Counted from the first letter of the stretch, positions 37,946 to 47,617 are shown. The stretch is 64,000 nucleotides of DNA from Arthrobacter sp. StoSoilB5 (GCF_019977235.1 NZ_AP024646.1:1426001-1490000), one strand, 5' to 3'. The notes: a model not told the origin generated them from the sequence alone. Translations and numbers: made by a program.

Positions 37946-38398
37946 ATGAGTCTTGACCAGCTGTACCAGCAGATCATCCTGGACCACTCCAAGCAGCGCC
38001 ACGGCAGCGGGCTCGCGGACACGGAAGCACCCACGGGCACGTCAACCGGACAATCGCACCAGCTCAACCCGGTCTGCGGGGACGAGGTCACCCTTCGCCT
38101 GGCAGTTGCCGATGGAACGGTCAAGCAGATCAGCTGGGATGGCGCAGGCTGTTCCATCTCCATGGCCTCGGCCTCCGTGCTGACTGACCTGGGCGAGGGA
38201 ATGTCGGTTGAAGAACTTCACGCGGTGATCGACAACTTCCGTGAGGTGCTCCGCTCGCGTGGAAAGGTGCAGGCAGATCCGGAGATTCTGGGGGACGCCG
38301 CGGCATTCGAAGGCGTGGCGCGCTACGCCGCCCGGGTCAAATGCGCCATGATTTCGTGGGTCGCCGCCGAGGACGCGCTGAACCAGGCAACGGCTTAG
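37946..38398 (+). CDS. sufU: SufU family Fe-S cluster assembly / sulfur-transfer protein
   Basis: 150-aa protein that accepts sulfur from SufS, using zinc in the U-type family. Its Cys ligands lie in LNPVCGDEVTL, GAGCSISMASASV and ARVKCAMISW. It forms an operon with sufS; other suf genes are not in the window. It is convergent with nhaA. Confidence 0.95.
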   Translation: MSLDQLYQQIILDHSKQRHGSGLADTEAPTGTSTGQSHQLNPVCGDEVTLRLAVADGTVKQISWDGAGCSISMASASVLTDLGEGMSVEELHAVIDNFREVLRSRGKVQADPEILGDAAAFEGVARYAARVKCAMISWVAAEDALNQATA

Positions 38399-38414
38399 CC
38401 TTCTCAGAGCAGCC

Positions 38415-38429
38415 CCGCGCTAGGCGCGG
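38415..38429. terminator. Short hairpin at the sufU/nhaA convergence
   Basis: CCGCGC-TAG-GCGCGG is a perfect 6-bp stem; it spans the nhaA stop codon (38420-38422), which lies across the left arm and loop. Without T-runs it is only a weak terminator candidate. Confidence 0.3.
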
Positions 38430-39718
38430 TCAAAGACGTCAGGTACGCCGTCGCCGTCGTCGTCCCTTTGCTCTTCTGCCTGAACCAGGCGGTACCGCCG
38501 GTTCCGGGCCCGGAGCACGACGGCGGCCAGCAGCGCCGCGATCAGGGAACCTGCGAGGATAGCCACCTTGGCGTGGTCGTTGTGCGCAGATCCGGTGCCG
38601 AAGCTTAGCTCGCCGATCAACAGCGAGACGGTGAATCCGATCCCGGCCAGCAGCGCCAGTCCAAAGAGATCGATCCACGCAATGCTGGAATCCAGGCTTG
38701 CACGGGTGGTTTTGGTGACCAGGAACGTGGTGCCAAAGACGCCCACGGCCTTGCCCAGCACAAAAGCCGCGACAATTCCCACGGCAACCGGATCGCTGAG
38801 CGCGGCCCCCATACCCGCCACGCCGCCCAGCGCCACTCCGGCGGAGAAGAAGGCGAAGACGGGCACCGCGAACCCGGCGGAGAAGGGACGCAAGCGGTGT
38901 TCGAAGTGCTCGGCCAGGCCCTCGGCCGGTTCGCCCTTCTTGCCGCTGGCGAACACTGGGACGGCGAAGCCCAGGAGGACTCCCGCAACGGTGGCGTGGA
39001 TTCCCGAGGCATGGATGAAACCCCAGGTGGCAAGGGCCAACGGGAGCAGAAGATACCAGTTACGGATTCGCTTCTGGACCAGGAAGGTGAAGAGCGCCAG
39101 CGGAACCAAGGCGGCCAGGAGCATAAGGGGCTGGATTCCGGAGGAGTAGAAGAAAGCAATGATGCCGATGGCGATGAGGTCATCCACCACGGCGAGAGTC
39201 AGCAGGAAAGTCCGGAGTGCCGCCGGAAGGTGCGTGTTGATCACGGCGAGTACTGCCAAGGCAAAGGCGATGTCCGTTGCCGTGGGGATGGCCCAACCCT
39301 TGAGTGTCTCCGAGGCGGAGCCGAGGTTGAAAAGGACGTAGATCAGGGCGGGGATAACAACTCCACCAACGGCTGCAGCTACGGGGACGACGGCGCGCGC
39401 AGGTTTACGAAGTTCTCCGGCGACGAATTCGCGCTTGAGTTCAAGGCCTGCGAGGAAGAAGAACACAGCCAGCAGGCCGTCGGAGGCCCAATGGCCAAGG
39501 CTTAGCTGCAGATGCCAAGGCTCGTAGCCGATCTTGACGTCGCGCAGGGCGAAGTAAGCATCGGCGGCGGGGGAGTTGGCCCAGATCAGTGCGATGACCG
39601 TGGCGGCCAGAAGGAGGGCGCCGCCCACGGTCTCTGTGCGGAGGATCGAGAGGATGCGGCGATACTCGGGGTAGCTGGAGCGGCTGAAAACAGTGGTGGT
39701 CATGGGTTGTTTGGCCAC
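38420..39718 (-). CDS. nhaA: Na+/H+ antiporter NhaA
   Basis: 432-aa, roughly 12-helix transporter. The NhaA signatures [58 protein letters not shown] and the ion-binding pair in [20 protein letters not shown] (DD) are visible. It exchanges Na+ or Li+ for H+ for pH and sodium homeostasis. The charged C-terminal tail ([20 protein letters not shown]) contains a DxDxDG-type acidic motif that might bind a cation. The GTG start has CAGGAG upstream. Confidence 0.95.
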   Translation of the reverse strand: MAKQPMTTTVFSRSSYPEYRRILSILRTETVGGALLLAATVIALIWANSPAADAYFALRDVKIGYEPWHLQLSLGHWASDGLLAVFFFLAGLELKREFVAGELRKPARAVVPVAAAVGGVVIPALIYVLFNLGSASETLKGWAIPTATDIAFALAVLAVINTHLPAALRTFLLTLAVVDDLIAIGIIAFFYSSGIQPLMLLAALVPLALFTFLVQKRIRNWYLLLPLALATWGFIHASGIHATVAGVLLGFAVPVFASGKKGEPAEGLAEHFEHRLRPFSAGFAVPVFAFFSAGVALGGVAGMGAALSDPVAVGIVAAFVLGKAVGVFGTTFLVTKTTRASLDSSIAWIDLFGLALLAGIGFTVSLLIGELSFGTGSAHNDHAKVAILAGSLIAALLAAVVLRARNRRYRLVQAEEQRDDDGDGVPDVFDRA

Positions 39719-39805
39719 GGAAGCTCCTGTGGGTCGAGTGGTCGAAAGACGGACATCGCAAAGACACCGCCGACCAGACTTCCCGGCACACCAAAGCCCA
39801 TTCTA

Positions 39806-39871
39806 CCCAAGTGAGTCGCAGCAGTGCGCGTTATGAGCTCTCAAAACGCGCACTGCTGCGACTCAGTTGGG
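39806..39871. repeat. 27-bp imperfect palindrome (REP-like) upstream of nhaA
   Basis: GAGTCGCAGCAGTGCGCGTT (39813-39832) and its exact reverse complement (39845-39864) are 20-bp perfect arms around a 12-nt loop. Outer bases CCCAA and TTGGG extend the stem to 27 bp with one mismatch. It lies between the nhaA start side and the SCO4848-like gene. Its position fits a REP/palindromic-unit element or a terminator for the preceding minus-strand gene. Confidence 0.8.
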
Positions 39872-39877
39872 AGAAAC

Positions 39878-40099
39878 CTAGGAAACGAGGCCTGCAATTC
39901 CGATCGCCGCCGTCGCGAGTCCCAGCACCATGGAAATGGAGACCAGGACGACGTGCACCGTGAGGAACCTGGTGGCCTTGCCAGCGGCGTCGCGGGCCCG
40001 GGGGTCCTTCATGACGCGCTTGAGGAACTGCGGCCACACAACCAGGGACCAGACGCCGGCAACGATCAGGACCCAGCCCAGGATGGCAGGGAGCTGCAC
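39878..40099 (-). CDS. SCO4848-like small membrane protein
   Basis: 73-aa protein with two helices (ILGWVLIVAGVWSLVVWPQF and LVSISMVLGLATAAIGIAGL) and a short basic middle (KDPRARDAAGKATRFL). It matches the actinobacterial SCO4848 family by eye; its function is unknown. The GTG start lies 1 bp after the DUF2505 stop, so it is in the same operon. Confidence 0.8.
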   Translation of the reverse strand: MQLPAILGWVLIVAGVWSLVVWPQFLKRVMKDPRARDAAGKATRFLTVHVVLVSISMVLGLATAAIGIAGLVS

Positions 40100-40100
40100 G

Positions 40101-40598
40101 CTAGTGGCTTTCGAGCCAGGCCTGCGCCTGCTGCGACTGGATGTTCAGGGCCTTGCCAACCATCGGCTCTGCAGCATCGGCGATCTTGCCGCCAAGGAAT
40201 GGAACCGACGAGGAAACATTGCCCTCAAGTTCGATCCGGGTGTTCCCGCCTTCGGCTACGAGGCGCTGGACTGCAGTGACATCAAGCGGAGCGCCGGAGA
40301 CCTTAAGGGCAATCTTGCTGGCGCGGGAGCCGTCGGCTGCCGGTGCCTCCCACTGCTCGGTCTGCGTGACGGTCAGGCTCTCGCCGACGAACTTGCGGGC
40401 GATATCCGGCAAACGGGTGGTGGGCAGCGTACGAACCGTGGTGGTGCTGAAAGCGCCGGCAGTGTCGCCGTCGATCGTGAACGATTCCAGGGAGCCGCCC
40501 ACCAGTTCGCTCGTGTGACGCAGGAAGTCTTCGTCGACAAATACGGCCGCAACGCGGTCAACGCTGTGCGGCAGGGTGGTGGATGCACTCAGGGCCAT
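40101..40598 (-). CDS. DUF2505 domain-containing protein
   Basis: 165-aa soluble protein with SRPBCC/START-like character: N-terminal ALSASTTLPHSVDRVAAVF, DEDFLRHTSELVGG, and a C-terminal helix with EPMVGKALNIQSQQAQAWL. DUF2505 proteins are actinobacterial and uncharacterised. The ATG has GGAGG four bases upstream. The SCO4848-like gene follows directly. Confidence 0.85.
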   Translation of the reverse strand: MALSASTTLPHSVDRVAAVFVDEDFLRHTSELVGGSLESFTIDGDTAGAFSTTTVRTLPTTRLPDIARKFVGESLTVTQTEQWEAPAADGSRASKIALKVSGAPLDVTAVQRLVAEGGNTRIELEGNVSSSVPFLGGKIADAAEPMVGKALNIQSQQAQAWLESH

Positions 40599-40648
40599 GG
40601 GTCCTCCGTGGATATGTTGGTGGTGAAGCTCTTTTAGCTCCCAACATC

Positions 40649-42169
40649 CTACGGGGTGTCCGTGGCCACGCCAGAACCCTTCTTCTGTTCCTGCTCCTGA
40701 AGGGTCATTGCCGCCGCGGAAATGTTCCGCGCCATCGACGGGAAAATAATCCCATGGAACGGGTAGACACCCAGCCAGTAAAGCCTGCCCGCCAAGCCGC
40801 GTGGAAAGAAAATGGCGCGCTGCTTGTAAAGGCTCCCGCCGCCGTCGGGCTCCACTGACAACTCAAGCCAGGCGCGCCCGGGAGCCCGCATCTCGGCCCG
40901 CAGCCGCAGCAAATGCCCGCGGTCTATGGCTTCCACCCGCCACCAGTCCACCACTTCGCCGCTGGCCAGCTTCTTTGGATGCCTGCGCCCCCTCAACAGG
41001 CCCGCGCCGCCGGTGAGCTTGTCCAGCCAACCACGGACCCGCCACGCCAGCGGAAGCGAATACCAGCCGTTCTTGCCCCCAATGCCCTCAATGACCGTCC
41101 AGACATGCTCAGGCATCGCGTCGCTATGGAAGGTCCGCTCGTCCAGGAATACCTTGTAACCCGCCCAGTCGGGATCGCTGGGGAGAGGATCGGCGTCGAC
41201 GCCTGCGTTTGCCCACGTGGTCTCCACCTGGCCGTCCCTCTCCTTGCCCAGCGCCAAGGCGACGGCACGACGGTACGGCGTCAGGCCGCCGTCGGGCTGT
41301 GGAATGTAATCGTCGACGTCGTGCTCCCGCGACACTGCGTCGTGCTGCAGTGACTGCACCAGCGGCAAGGACATGGACAGCGGAATAGGCGTGACCAGCG
41401 CGACCCACAGGCCCGCGAGCTTGGGTGCCGGAACCGGAAGGGCGATCACCAAACGGCGGGGCAGCCCCCGCTCCACGGCGTACTCGTTCATCATGTCCTT
41501 GTACTTCAGGACGTCACGTGAACCGATGTCGAAAGTCCGGTTCAGGCGATCCGGCAGCGTCGCAGCAGCCACCAGGTAGTGCAGCACGTCCCGGACAGCG
41601 ATGGCTTCGATGCGGTTATTAACCCAGCTGGGTGCCGGCATGACGGGCAGGGTATCGGCCAAATGACGGATCATCTCGAACGACGCCGAACCCGAACCGA
41701 TCACCACGCCGGCCTGGAACACGATGGAGTCCACCGGCGATTCGAGGAAGACCCGTCCCACCGTCTCGCGGGAACGCATGTGCGTGGAGAGCTCCGTGTT
41801 CTCCGGGTGCAGGCCGCCGAGGTAGACGATCCTGTTGACGTTGGCACGCGTGGCTGCATCTGCCACGAGCCGCGCCATGGATTCTTCCTTGGCCTCGAAA
41901 CCACTGCCGGAAGCCATGGAATGGACCAGGTAATACAGCACATCCACGTCCCTGAGCGCCTGTTCCAGGCTTCCAGCGTCAGAAAGGGAGTCCTTAATGA
42001 TCTCGACGTCGCGGTGCCAGGGAACGTCGGCGATCTTCTGCGGCGAGCGGACCACCACCTTCACCCGGTGGCCAGCCTCAAGTAGCCGGGGGACCAAGCG
42101 GCCTCCAATGTAACCGGTGGCGCCCGTGACGAGGACGGTCTTGGAAGGCTGGCCTGGGGATGACTGCAA
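40649..42169 (-). CDS. SDR family NAD(P)-dependent oxidoreductase with DUF2867 C-terminus
   Basis: About 506 aa. The N-terminal Rossmann fold has VLVTGATGYIGGRLVPRLLE and VKVVVRSPQ. The catalytic Tyr-type motif of SDRs is not obvious (the region reads VYLGGLHPENTELSTHMRSR), as in atypical SDRs. The C-terminal half (from about DYIPQPDGGLTPYRRAVALA) is DUF2867-like. Start: TTG 42169 has AGGAG four bases upstream and gives about 12 residues before the nucleotide-binding motif; ATG 42217 and ATG 42280 are alternatives. The last would overlap the mfd start. The gene is divergent from mfd. Confidence 0.88.
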   Translation of the reverse strand: MQSSPGQPSKTVLVTGATGYIGGRLVPRLLEAGHRVKVVVRSPQKIADVPWHRDVEIIKDSLSDAGSLEQALRDVDVLYYLVHSMASGSGFEAKEESMARLVADAATRANVNRIVYLGGLHPENTELSTHMRSRETVGRVFLESPVDSIVFQAGVVIGSGSASFEMIRHLADTLPVMPAPSWVNNRIEAIAVRDVLHYLVAAATLPDRLNRTFDIGSRDVLKYKDMMNEYAVERGLPRRLVIALPVPAPKLAGLWVALVTPIPLSMSLPLVQSLQHDAVSREHDVDDYIPQPDGGLTPYRRAVALALGKERDGQVETTWANAGVDADPLPSDPDWAGYKVFLDERTFHSDAMPEHVWTVIEGIGGKNGWYSLPLAWRVRGWLDKLTGGAGLLRGRRHPKKLASGEVVDWWRVEAIDRGHLLRLRAEMRAPGRAWLELSVEPDGGGSLYKQRAIFFPRGLAGRLYWLGVYPFHGIIFPSMARNISAAAMTLQEQEQKKGSGVATDTP

Positions 42170-42278
42170 AGGAACTCCTGCGGCTGGAGGGAGGGGTAGG
42201 CTGGAATGACCCGGCATTCGTTCGAATTTCCGGGCATTTGTGTTGCCTGCCCTTGGACCCACCCTAGGAGTTTCAGCC

Positions 42279-45200
42279 ATGAGCCTCAACGGTCTGCGCC
42301 GTGCACTGGCGGAGGACAAGACTTTTGCGCGCGTCCGAACTGAGGCTCAGCGGCCCTTTTCGGCCCGGAGTACGGACTACCAGATCAGTGCCCCTACAGG
42401 GATGCGGGCTGTGTTGCTGGCAGAAATGGCCGATGCCCTGGCCACACAAAGTTCAGAGGCCGGCAGTTCCCCTGTTGTCCTCGCGGTCACCGCCACCGGG
42501 CGTGAGGCCGAGGACCTGACGGCGGCCCTCGCCTCGTACCTGCCCGCGGAGTCTGTGGCCACCTTCCCCAGTTGGGAAACCCTCCCGCATGAGCGGCTCT
42601 CGCCGCGCTCGGACACCGTGGGACGGCGGCTCTCCGTCCTGCGCCGCCTGACCCACCCTGAAACCTCGACGGCGGCACCGTTGCGTGTGGTGGTTGCCCC
42701 GGTTCGCGCCGTGGTCCAGCCCATTGTTGCCGGCTTGGGGGACCTGGTTCCCGTCACGCTGCAGGTAGGACAGGAACGCTCCTTCACAGATGTAGTCCGG
42801 GCACTCTCCGACGCCGCCTATGCACGGGTTGACATGGTGACGCACCGCGGCGAATTCGCAGTCCGCGGCGGCATCCTGGACGTTTTCCCACCCACCGAGG
42901 ACCACCCCATCCGTGTGGAGTTCTTCGGCGATGAAGTTGACCAGATGCGCTGGTTCGCCGTGGCCGACCAGCGCTCGCTGTCCGCGCCCGGGATCCACCA
43001 CCCCACGGAACTGCACGCGCCGCCTTGCCGCGAAATCCTGATCACGCCCTCCGTCATGTCGCGTGCTGCCAAACTCAAAGCCGATATGCCGGCTGCGGCA
43101 GACATGCTGGAGAAGATCGCCGGGGGCATCGCCGTTGAAGGCATGGAGTCCTTGGCCCCGGTGCTGGTGGATGCCATGGTGCCGTTCGTGGACCAGCTTC
43201 CGGCCGGCTCCCTGGGCGTGGTCATCGAACCGGAAAAGGTGCGCACCCGCGCCCACGACCTCGCTGCTACCAACGAAGAGTTTCTGGAAGCTGCTTGGTC
43301 CACCGCGTCCGACGGCGGTTCCGCGCCCCTTGACCTGTCCTCCCAGGCATCCACTGACTTGCACGCCGCGAGTTTCCGTTCGCTGACCGACACCCGATCT
43401 GCCGCCCTGGAACACGGCGTGTCCTGGTGGTCCATCACCTCGCTCGCAACGGACGAGGACCTGGTGCTGGACATCGACGTCCTGAACCTGCATGCCCGCG
43501 AACCGCGCGGTTACCAGGGCGAGGTCGCCGAAATGCTGGAGTTCATTGGCTCACGCGTCCGCGAGCAGTGGCGTTTGGTAGTTGTTACGGACGGTCCGGG
43601 ACCAGCCCAGCGCCTGGTTGAACTGTTCCACGATGCCGACATCCCCTGTGCACGCGTGGACTCGCTGGATAAGGATCCGCAGCCGGGCATCATCGAGGTG
43701 ACCACTGCCGCCGTCGGACGTGGTTTTGTCCTGGACGGCCTCAAACTGGGCCTTTTGACCGAAGCGGACCTGCTGGGCCGCGCCACCGCAAGTTCCACCA
43801 AGGATATGCGGCGAATGCCATCCAAACGGCGGAATGCCGTGGACCCCCTGCAATTGCACGCAGGTGACTTTGTGGTGCATGAGCAGCATGGAATCGGCCG
43901 GTTCGTGGAGCTCATCCAGCGCAAGGTGACAGGTACGTCGTCGTCCGATGCCGGGCTGCGTGAGTACCTGGTGCTGGAGTATGCAGCTTCCAAGCGCGGT
44001 GCTCCCGGGGACCGCCTGTTTGTTCCTACGGACCAACTGGACCAGGTCACCCGCTACGTCGGCGGGGACACACCAGCGCTTAGCAAGATGGGCGGCGCTG
44101 ACTGGGCGAGTACCAAGTCCAAGGCACGCAAGGCCGTCAAGGAGATCGCTGGAGAGCTGATCCGGCTCTACTCCGCCCGGATGGCATCCCGCGGACACGC
44201 CTTCGCTCCGGACACTCCGTGGCAGCGCGAACTCGAGGAAGCCTTCCCCTATGTGGAAACCCCGGACCAGCTGACCACCATCAACGAGGTCAAAGCGGAC
44301 ATGGAGCGGGAAATCCCCATGGACCGCCTGGTTTCCGGCGACGTCGGCTATGGCAAGACCGAGATTGCGGTTCGCGCTGCTTTCAAAGCCGTCCAGGACG
44401 GCAAGCAGGTGGCGGTCCTGGTGCCCACCACACTGTTGGCCCAGCAGCACTACGAGACTTTCACCGAGCGCTTCTCCGGATTCCCGCTGCGGGTAAAACC
44501 CCTTTCGCGGTTCCAAAGCGGCAAGGAAGCCAAGGAAACAGCCGAAGGCGTCAAGAGCGGCGCGGTGGATGTTGTGATTGGTACGCACCGGTTGCTGTCC
44601 AAGGACTTTGAGTTCAAGGACCTGGGATTGGTGATCGTGGATGAAGAGCAGCGCTTTGGTGTGGAACACAAGGAAGCGCTGAAAAAGATGCGAACCAACG
44701 TGGACGTCCTGGCCATGAGTGCCACACCGATTCCCCGTACTTTGGAAATGTCCTTGACGGGCATCCGGGAGACATCCACCTTGGCAACCCCGCCGGAGGA
44801 ACGCCATCCGGTCTTGACCTACGTGGGTCCGTACACGAACAAGCAGACGTCGGCAGCCATCCGCCGTGAGCTCATGCGCGAAGGGCAGGTTTTCTTCGTG
44901 CACAACCGCGTGTCCTCGATCGAACGTATCGCCGCGCAGATCCGCGAGCTGGTGCCCGAGGCAAGGGTGGAAGTGGCGCACGGCCAGATGTCCGAGAGCC
45001 GCCTTGAGAAGATCATTGTGGACTTCTGGGAGAAACGGTTCGACGTGCTGGTCTGCACCACCATCATCGAGACCGGGCTGGACATCTCCAACGCCAACAC
45101 ACTGATTGTGGATGGTGCCGACAAGTATGGACTTTCGCAGCTCCACCAGCTCCGTGGCCGTGTTGGTCGTGGCCGTGAACGCGCCTACGCCTACTTCCTG

Positions 45201-45911
45201 TACCCGTCCGAGAAGCCGTTGGGCGAGGTGGCGCTGGAACGGCTCAAGGCTGTGGCGGCGCACAACGAACTCGGCGCCGGCATGCAGCTGGCCATGAAGG
45301 ATCTCGAAATCCGCGGTGCGGGCAACCTGCTGGGTGGGGAGCAGTCCGGCCACATCCAGGGCGTGGGCTTCGACCTTTACATCCGGCTCGTTGGTGAAGC
45401 TGTTGCCGAGTACCGCGGGGAGGCCGAGGAGAAGGCCGCCGAGATGAAGATCGAACTGCCCGTCAACGCCCATCTGCCGCATGATTACGTGCCCGGTGAG
45501 AGGCTGCGCCTGGAGGCCTACCGGAAGCTGGCCGCCGCGGTGACCAATGAAGCCATTGACGAGGTCCTCGCTGAACTCGTGGACCGTTACGGTGAGCCGC
45601 CCTTGCCGGCGCAGAACCTCATCGCCGTGGCCCGCTTCCGGGTGGGGGCCCGCGAAGCCGGCCTGTCCGACGTCGCGCTCCAAGGCAACTTCATCCGCTT
45701 CTCGCCAGCGCAATTGCCCGAGTCCAAGACCATGCGCCTGAACCGCATGTACCCGGGTTCCCAGGTCAAGCCTGCCCTGGATGCTGTCCTGATCCCCAAG
45801 CCCAAAACAGCCAGGATCGGCGGCCGTGATCTCCAGGACGCCGAGATCCTCGAATGGGCCAACGGCGTGATCTCCGCGATTTTCGCGGATGTTGCGGTAA
45901 AGGCAGGCTAA
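42279..45911 (+). CDS. mfd: Transcription-repair coupling factor Mfd
   Basis: 1210 aa from ATG 42279, with AGGAG eight bases upstream. N-terminal UvrB-like region, an RNA-polymerase interacting domain (DPLQLHAGDFVVHEQHGIG), then the SF2 motor: Walker A VSGDVGYGKTEIAVRAAF, motif II VDEEQRFGVEHKE, motif III MSATPIPRTLEMS and motif VI QLRGRVGRGRERA. TRCF C-terminal domain follows. It removes stalled RNA polymerase and recruits UvrA. Length and motif order fit the family; the next gene starts after 4 bp. Confidence 0.95.
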   Translation: MSLNGLRRALAEDKTFARVRTEAQRPFSARSTDYQISAPTGMRAVLLAEMADALATQSSEAGSSPVVLAVTATGREAEDLTAALASYLPAESVATFPSWETLPHERLSPRSDTVGRRLSVLRRLTHPETSTAAPLRVVVAPVRAVVQPIVAGLGDLVPVTLQVGQERSFTDVVRALSDAAYARVDMVTHRGEFAVRGGILDVFPPTEDHPIRVEFFGDEVDQMRWFAVADQRSLSAPGIHHPTELHAPPCREILITPSVMSRAAKLKADMPAAADMLEKIAGGIAVEGMESLAPVLVDAMVPFVDQLPAGSLGVVIEPEKVRTRAHDLAATNEEFLEAAWSTASDGGSAPLDLSSQASTDLHAASFRSLTDTRSAALEHGVSWWSITSLATDEDLVLDIDVLNLHAREPRGYQGEVAEMLEFIGSRVREQWRLVVVTDGPGPAQRLVELFHDADIPCARVDSLDKDPQPGIIEVTTAAVGRGFVLDGLKLGLLTEADLLGRATASSTKDMRRMPSKRRNAVDPLQLHAGDFVVHEQHGIGRFVELIQRKVTGTSSSDAGLREYLVLEYAASKRGAPGDRLFVPTDQLDQVTRYVGGDTPALSKMGGADWASTKSKARKAVKEIAGELIRLYSARMASRGHAFAPDTPWQRELEEAFPYVETPDQLTTINEVKADMEREIPMDRLVSGDVGYGKTEIAVRAAFKAVQDGKQVAVLVPTTLLAQQHYETFTERFSGFPLRVKPLSRFQSGKEAKETAEGVKSGAVDVVIGTHRLLSKDFEFKDLGLVIVDEEQRFGVEHKEALKKMRTNVDVLAMSATPIPRTLEMSLTGIRETSTLATPPEERHPVLTYVGPYTNKQTSAAIRRELMREGQVFFVHNRVSSIERIAAQIRELVPEARVEVAHGQMSESRLEKIIVDFWEKRFDVLVCTTIIETGLDISNANTLIVDGADKYGLSQLHQLRGRVGRGRERAYAYFLYPSEKPLGEVALERLKAVAAHNELGAGMQLAMKDLEIRGAGNLLGGEQSGHIQGVGFDLYIRLVGEAVAEYRGEAEEKAAEMKIELPVNAHLPHDYVPGERLRLEAYRKLAAAVTNEAIDEVLAELVDRYGEPPLPAQNLIAVARFRVGAREAGLSDVALQGNFIRFSPAQLPESKTMRLNRMYPGSQVKPALDAVLIPKPKTARIGGRDLQDAEILEWANGVISAIFADVAVKAG

Positions 45912-45915
45912 CCGA

Positions 45916-46725
45916 ATGATGGGAGGACACCACGCCGCGTCGGGAGCCGCGGCGTGGATCGCTATTGCCTCGACCGGCCCCTACGCGTTGGGCTGGTATC
46001 CGCTGGATTCCACCGGCATCCTGATCGGAGCCATGGCGACGGCGGGTACCGCCTTGGTGTGCGACTGGGACCACCGGCACAGCACCATAGCGAATTCGCT
46101 TCCACCGCTTTCCAACGTCATTGCGGTGGGCATTGAGAAAGCCAGCGGAGGGCACCGGCAAGGGACACACTCACTTCTGGGAGCCTCTGCCTTTGTGGTG
46201 CTGGCTGCCATGGCAGCTCAATTCCAGATGGTTACGCCGGTAGGAAAGCTCTCGGTCGGCGCTGGTTTGCTGTGCATGTTCATGATCAACCTGGCGGCCA
46301 AGGCTTTGAATCTGTTTCCCAAATCCGGCTGGATCACCAACTGGCTCTTCGCCGTGGTGATGGCTGGACTCGTGACCTGGTTCGCACCCGATCAGTGGGG
46401 GTGGCTCCCGCTGTCAATGCTGGCGGGCGTCGCCGTTCACATCGTGGGAGACATGATTACCGTGGGCGGGGTACCGCTGTTGTGGCCCATCGTGATCAAA
46501 CCACCTAAATTCCTGCGCAAATCGCTGATCAGCGGCATTTGGAGGGCCAACGGCGCTTTCTCGATTCCCCTGTTGGGCAGGGCCGGCTCGCGGCGGGAGT
46601 GGCTGGTCCTGATACCCGTCAGCGGTTACGCCATGGTGGGCATGGGGGCTGCGGCATGGGCCCTGGCCCAGGAGCACTGGCCAGGAGTCCTGGCGGCGTT
46701 GGGCGGCGTGATCCAAGCCCGGTGA
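45916..46725 (+). CDS. YdjM-like (DUF457) membrane metal-dependent hydrolase
   Basis: 269-aa protein with several helices and the His/Asp-rich motifs of the YdjM/DUF457 group: MMGGHHAASGAAAWIAIAS at the start, TALVCDWDHRHSTIANSLPP, GGHRQGTHSLLG, and HIVGDMITVGGVPLLWP. The family is annotated as metal-dependent hydrolases; biochemical data are scarce. It begins 4 bp after mfd and may be co-transcribed with it. Confidence 0.85.
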   Translation: MMGGHHAASGAAAWIAIASTGPYALGWYPLDSTGILIGAMATAGTALVCDWDHRHSTIANSLPPLSNVIAVGIEKASGGHRQGTHSLLGASAFVVLAAMAAQFQMVTPVGKLSVGAGLLCMFMINLAAKALNLFPKSGWITNWLFAVVMAGLVTWFAPDQWGWLPLSMLAGVAVHIVGDMITVGGVPLLWPIVIKPPKFLRKSLISGIWRANGAFSIPLLGRAGSRREWLVLIPVSGYAMVGMGAAAWALAQEHWPGVLAALGGVIQAR

Positions 46726-46774
46726 TCCGGACGCCAAGTTCGCGTCATGACTGAGGACTTGTACCCACTTCCTT

Positions 46775-46806
46775 TACGAGAAAACGAACTTTGACGTTTT
46801 CACGTA
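46775..46806. promoter_or_regulatory. 12-bp inverted repeat upstream of the surface-glycan operon
   Basis: TACGAGAAAACG (46775-46786) and CGTTTTCACGTA (46795-46806) pair with one mismatch around 8 bases. The repeat ends 3 bp before the GGAGG and 19 bp before the GTG of the first glycosyltransferase, and is A/T-rich for this genome. It could be an operator overlapping the promoter (TTGACG at 46791) or an RNA hairpin masking the ribosome binding site. Confidence 0.5.
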
Positions 46807-46825
46807 TACGGAGGTTTAGATAGCC

Positions 46826-47617
46826 GTGCTCCACTCACGCAGTATGAACAACGGCGGCAGGGGAGGCTTTCAGGCCCGGCGACACGCGGATTCACTGCGG
46901 CGTTCCCTGGTTGATCTTGAAGTCATTATTCCGGCCTATAACGAGGCCGGAAGGATTCCCAATACCCTGTTGCAGGCCATCGATTTCCTGGCAAGCCAGC
47001 CCTGGTCTTCCCGGATTGTGGTGGTAGATAACGGCAGCGTTGACGAAACCGGTGCTGTAGTACGTCGTATTTCGGGCGAGGCAGGAAGCAGCGTCCCGAT
47101 TTCCGTGATCGGATGTTCCCGTCGTGGCAAAGGGGCAGCTGTTCGCCGGGGCCTCCTGAGCGGTACGTCACGTTTCACCGGGTTCTTCGATGCCGATCTG
47201 GCCACCCCCTTGGAAACGCTGACTGCTGCCATGTCCCACCTCGAAGAGGGTGCTGCAGCAGTTATTGCCTCGCGCCACGCGCCAGGTTCCACCCTTGTCC
47301 GGCCGCAACAACTGGGAAGGCGCATAGGCGGTAAAGCTTTCCGCACACTGACCAAGTCCAAGGTGAAGGGCATCTTCGATACCCAGTGCGGCTTCAAATT
47401 TTTCGAACGGGACTCGCTCACCGCCGCTATGGTCCAATGCCGCGCTACGGGGTTTGCTTTCGATGTGGAGCTTCTTCTGAGGTTGCAACACCAAGGGGCC
47501 AGAATCATCGAATTGCCTGTCGCCTGGACAGACGGAGAAGCGTCAACGTTCCGGCCCTTCCAAGACGGAATCGCCAGTTTTGCGTCCGTACTTCAACTAG
47601 AGAAATCGATCCTATGA
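46826..47617 (+). CDS. Family 2 glycosyltransferase (polyprenyl-phosphate sugar transferase-like)
   Basis: 263-aa GT-A fold enzyme: EVIIPAYNEAGRIPNTLLQA, VVVDNGSVDETGAVV, GKGAAVRRGLL and the DxD-type FFDADLATPLETL. The C-terminal part (IFDTQCGFKFFERDSL, FAFDVELLLRLQHQG) resembles dolichyl-phosphate beta-glucosyltransferases. It has no membrane helices. It is expected to load a sugar onto polyprenyl phosphate, which would suit the GT-C enzyme encoded downstream. GTG start with GGAGG 11 bases upstream; it is the first gene of the operon and overlaps the next gene by 4 bp. Confidence 0.9.
   Translation: MLHSRSMNNGGRGGFQARRHADSLRRSLVDLEVIIPAYNEAGRIPNTLLQAIDFLASQPWSSRIVVVDNGSVDETGAVVRRISGEAGSSVPISVIGCSRRGKGAAVRRGLLSGTSRFTGFFDADLATPLETLTAAMSHLEEGAAAVIASRHAPGSTLVRPQQLGRRIGGKAFRTLTKSKVKGIFDTQCGFKFFERDSLTAAMVQCRATGFAFDVELLLRLQHQGARIIELPVAWTDGEASTFRPFQDGIASFASVLQLEKSIL

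Noticed and set aside
43551..45713. 720-codon open frame antisense to mfd
   Set aside because: Composition is typical of reverse-frame artefacts in GC-rich genes; the mfd frame shows the full helicase motif set.
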